From contig SBBD01000050.1 of assembly GCA_005239845.1 (NCBI GenBank), forward strand, positions 1-5,345: DNA of 5,345 bases, read 5' to 3'. This document shows positions 4,806 through 5,345 of this stretch, in pieces. A program made the translations under genes and the position numbers. This stretch comes from an archaeon. Lineage in GTDB: Archaea > Micrarchaeota > Micrarchaeia > Norongarragalinales > SBBD01. The notes below the pieces were generated by a model. That model saw only the letters and a list, made by a program, of their open reading frames with translations. It searched no databases and was not told the DNA's origin. Numbering within the stretch: the stretch's first letter is position 1; the number at the start of each line of letters is the position of its first letter.

Positions 4806-5312
4806 CTAAAGGTTTTCCTTCTGGTGCATTCCTGCATACAATTCATCGGCTTCCTGTGCGAGCTTGAAGAACACCATCTGCGCCACCTTCGCCCTTTTTT
4901 TCAGCCTTAATCCTTTCGGGTTGCCAACGTACAGTGTGCTTTCTCCCTTGCCGTTGTAGCCGGGGTCCCAGAAGCCCTGGTGCAAAATGCAGCCGCACCG
5001 CATGAGCGAAGAGCGTAAGATGGTCTGGGCAGCCAAGTCTGCCGGCATCCGCACCTCTTCCGCATACTGTATTTTGTACATTCCCTGCCTCAATTCCAGC
5101 CATCCATTCTTTTGCCACGCCAGTTCCTTTACTCTACTTATTTCCCTATTCTTATTATCAAAATCCACGCTTCCTTGGCTTTCAAACGCAAACACCTTCT
5201 CCACGGTCAAATCAAAGCCGGCAGGCTGCAGCTGTTCCTTCACCTCCACATAACCTGAAATCAGTTGGTCCTTCAGTATTCTCTCCAAAATCTGCTGCTT
5301 GTTGAGAATCAT
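4806..5312 (-). CDS. dut: dUTPase / dCTP deaminase superfamily protein, probably dUTPase
   Basis: This 168-residue protein has the trimeric dUTPase/DCD layout. MILNKQQILERI and LQPAGFDLTVEKV (28-40) match the family opening. ILRSSLMRCGC (98-108) is the phosphate-binding RSS-type motif. LHQGFWDPGYNGKG (110-123) holds the conserved Asp116, which in dUTPases activates the water. VGNPKGLRL and KVAQMVFFKL (142-151, Gln145) follow, and YAGMHQK is the C-terminal end motif. dCTP deaminases carry a catalytic Glu three residues before the conserved Asn after DPG; here that place (Tyr128, counted from Asn131) is not Glu, so hydrolysis of dUTP to dUMP and pyrophosphate is more likely than deamination. 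ATG 5312 is preceded by GAGAGTGA and overlaps the TGA of a frame open to the right edge. The enzyme keeps uracil out of DNA and supplies dUMP for dTMP synthesis. Confidence 0.85.
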   Translation of the reverse strand: MILNKQQILERILKDQLISGYVEVKEQLQPAGFDLTVEKVFAFESQGSVDFDNKNREISRVKELAWQKNGWLELRQGMYKIQYAEEVRMPADLAAQTILRSSLMRCGCILHQGFWDPGYNGKGESTLYVGNPKGLRLKKRAKVAQMVFFKLAQEADELYAGMHQKENL

Positions 5313-5345
5313 TTTTCGTTCACTCTCGCCAAAAACATTTTTTTC
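5309..5345 (-). CDS. Possible last codons of an upstream gene, cut by the window edge
   Basis: On the minus strand, the frame ending in TGA 5311-5309 is open to the window edge and reads KKMFLARVNEK. Its stop overlaps the dUTPase start as ATGA, a pattern used twice elsewhere in this window by coupled genes. With only about 11 codons visible nothing can be said of the product, and the frame may be open by chance. Confidence 0.35.
   Translation of the reverse strand, partial: KKMFLARVNEK

Noticed and set aside
1..5345. CRISPR array, tRNA or rRNA genes, insertion sequences
   Set aside because: No regularly spaced repeats, cloverleaf-like segments with CCA-ending stems, rRNA motifs or transposase signatures were seen on either strand.

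Overview
The window reads as archaeal DNA, tightly packed, with ATGA start/stop overlaps, ribosome-binding sites of the AGGTG/GGAGG type, an archaeal NurA-family nuclease and an archaeal-type dUTPase. The lineage cannot be fixed from this stretch. The compact layout and the short, unassignable charged proteins would suit a little-studied or metagenome-assembled archaeon, but that is inference.

The left 2.1 kb holds a eukaryote-like ubiquitin conjugation/deconjugation module arranged around a divergent intergenic region (about 968-1176). Leftward (minus strand) run a 111-residue charged protein, a 155-residue JAMM/MPN+ metalloprotease with an Rpn11-like signature, and the first 55 codons of another basic protein cut by the window edge. 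These three are joined with no gap or a 4-base overlap, so they look like one translationally coupled unit. Rightward (plus strand) run an 80-residue ubiquitin-like beta-grasp protein ending exactly in Gly-Gly, a 157-residue E2 with HPN and an active-site Cys, a 38-residue basic protein overlapping the E2 stop, and then nurA. No E1 (ThiF/UBA) and no RING-type E3 is visible. Either would have to lie outside the window, most plausibly beyond the left edge.

The right half is a separate minus-strand unit that converges on nurA: a dUTPase-family protein (possibly coupled to an upstream gene of which only the last codons are visible), followed by a 485-residue protein carrying a C-terminal PEP-utilising-enzyme phosphohistidine swivel domain. 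The end of the swivel gene is odd. The coding signal for its last strand is repeated downstream in a frame shifted by one base, beyond a run of five G. The two convergent units meet at a small hairpin that overlaps the nurA stop and the stop of this shifted tail.

Reading of the whole: the ubiquitin-like protein would be activated by an unseen E1, passed to the E2 Cys95, joined to targets, and removed by the JAMM protease. The two small proteins, one in each arm, share an N-terminal GKP-[KR]-V-[LI]-x-V-x-E pattern and may be unrecognised components or targets of the system. The position of nurA directly behind the E2 raises a possible link to DNA end processing.
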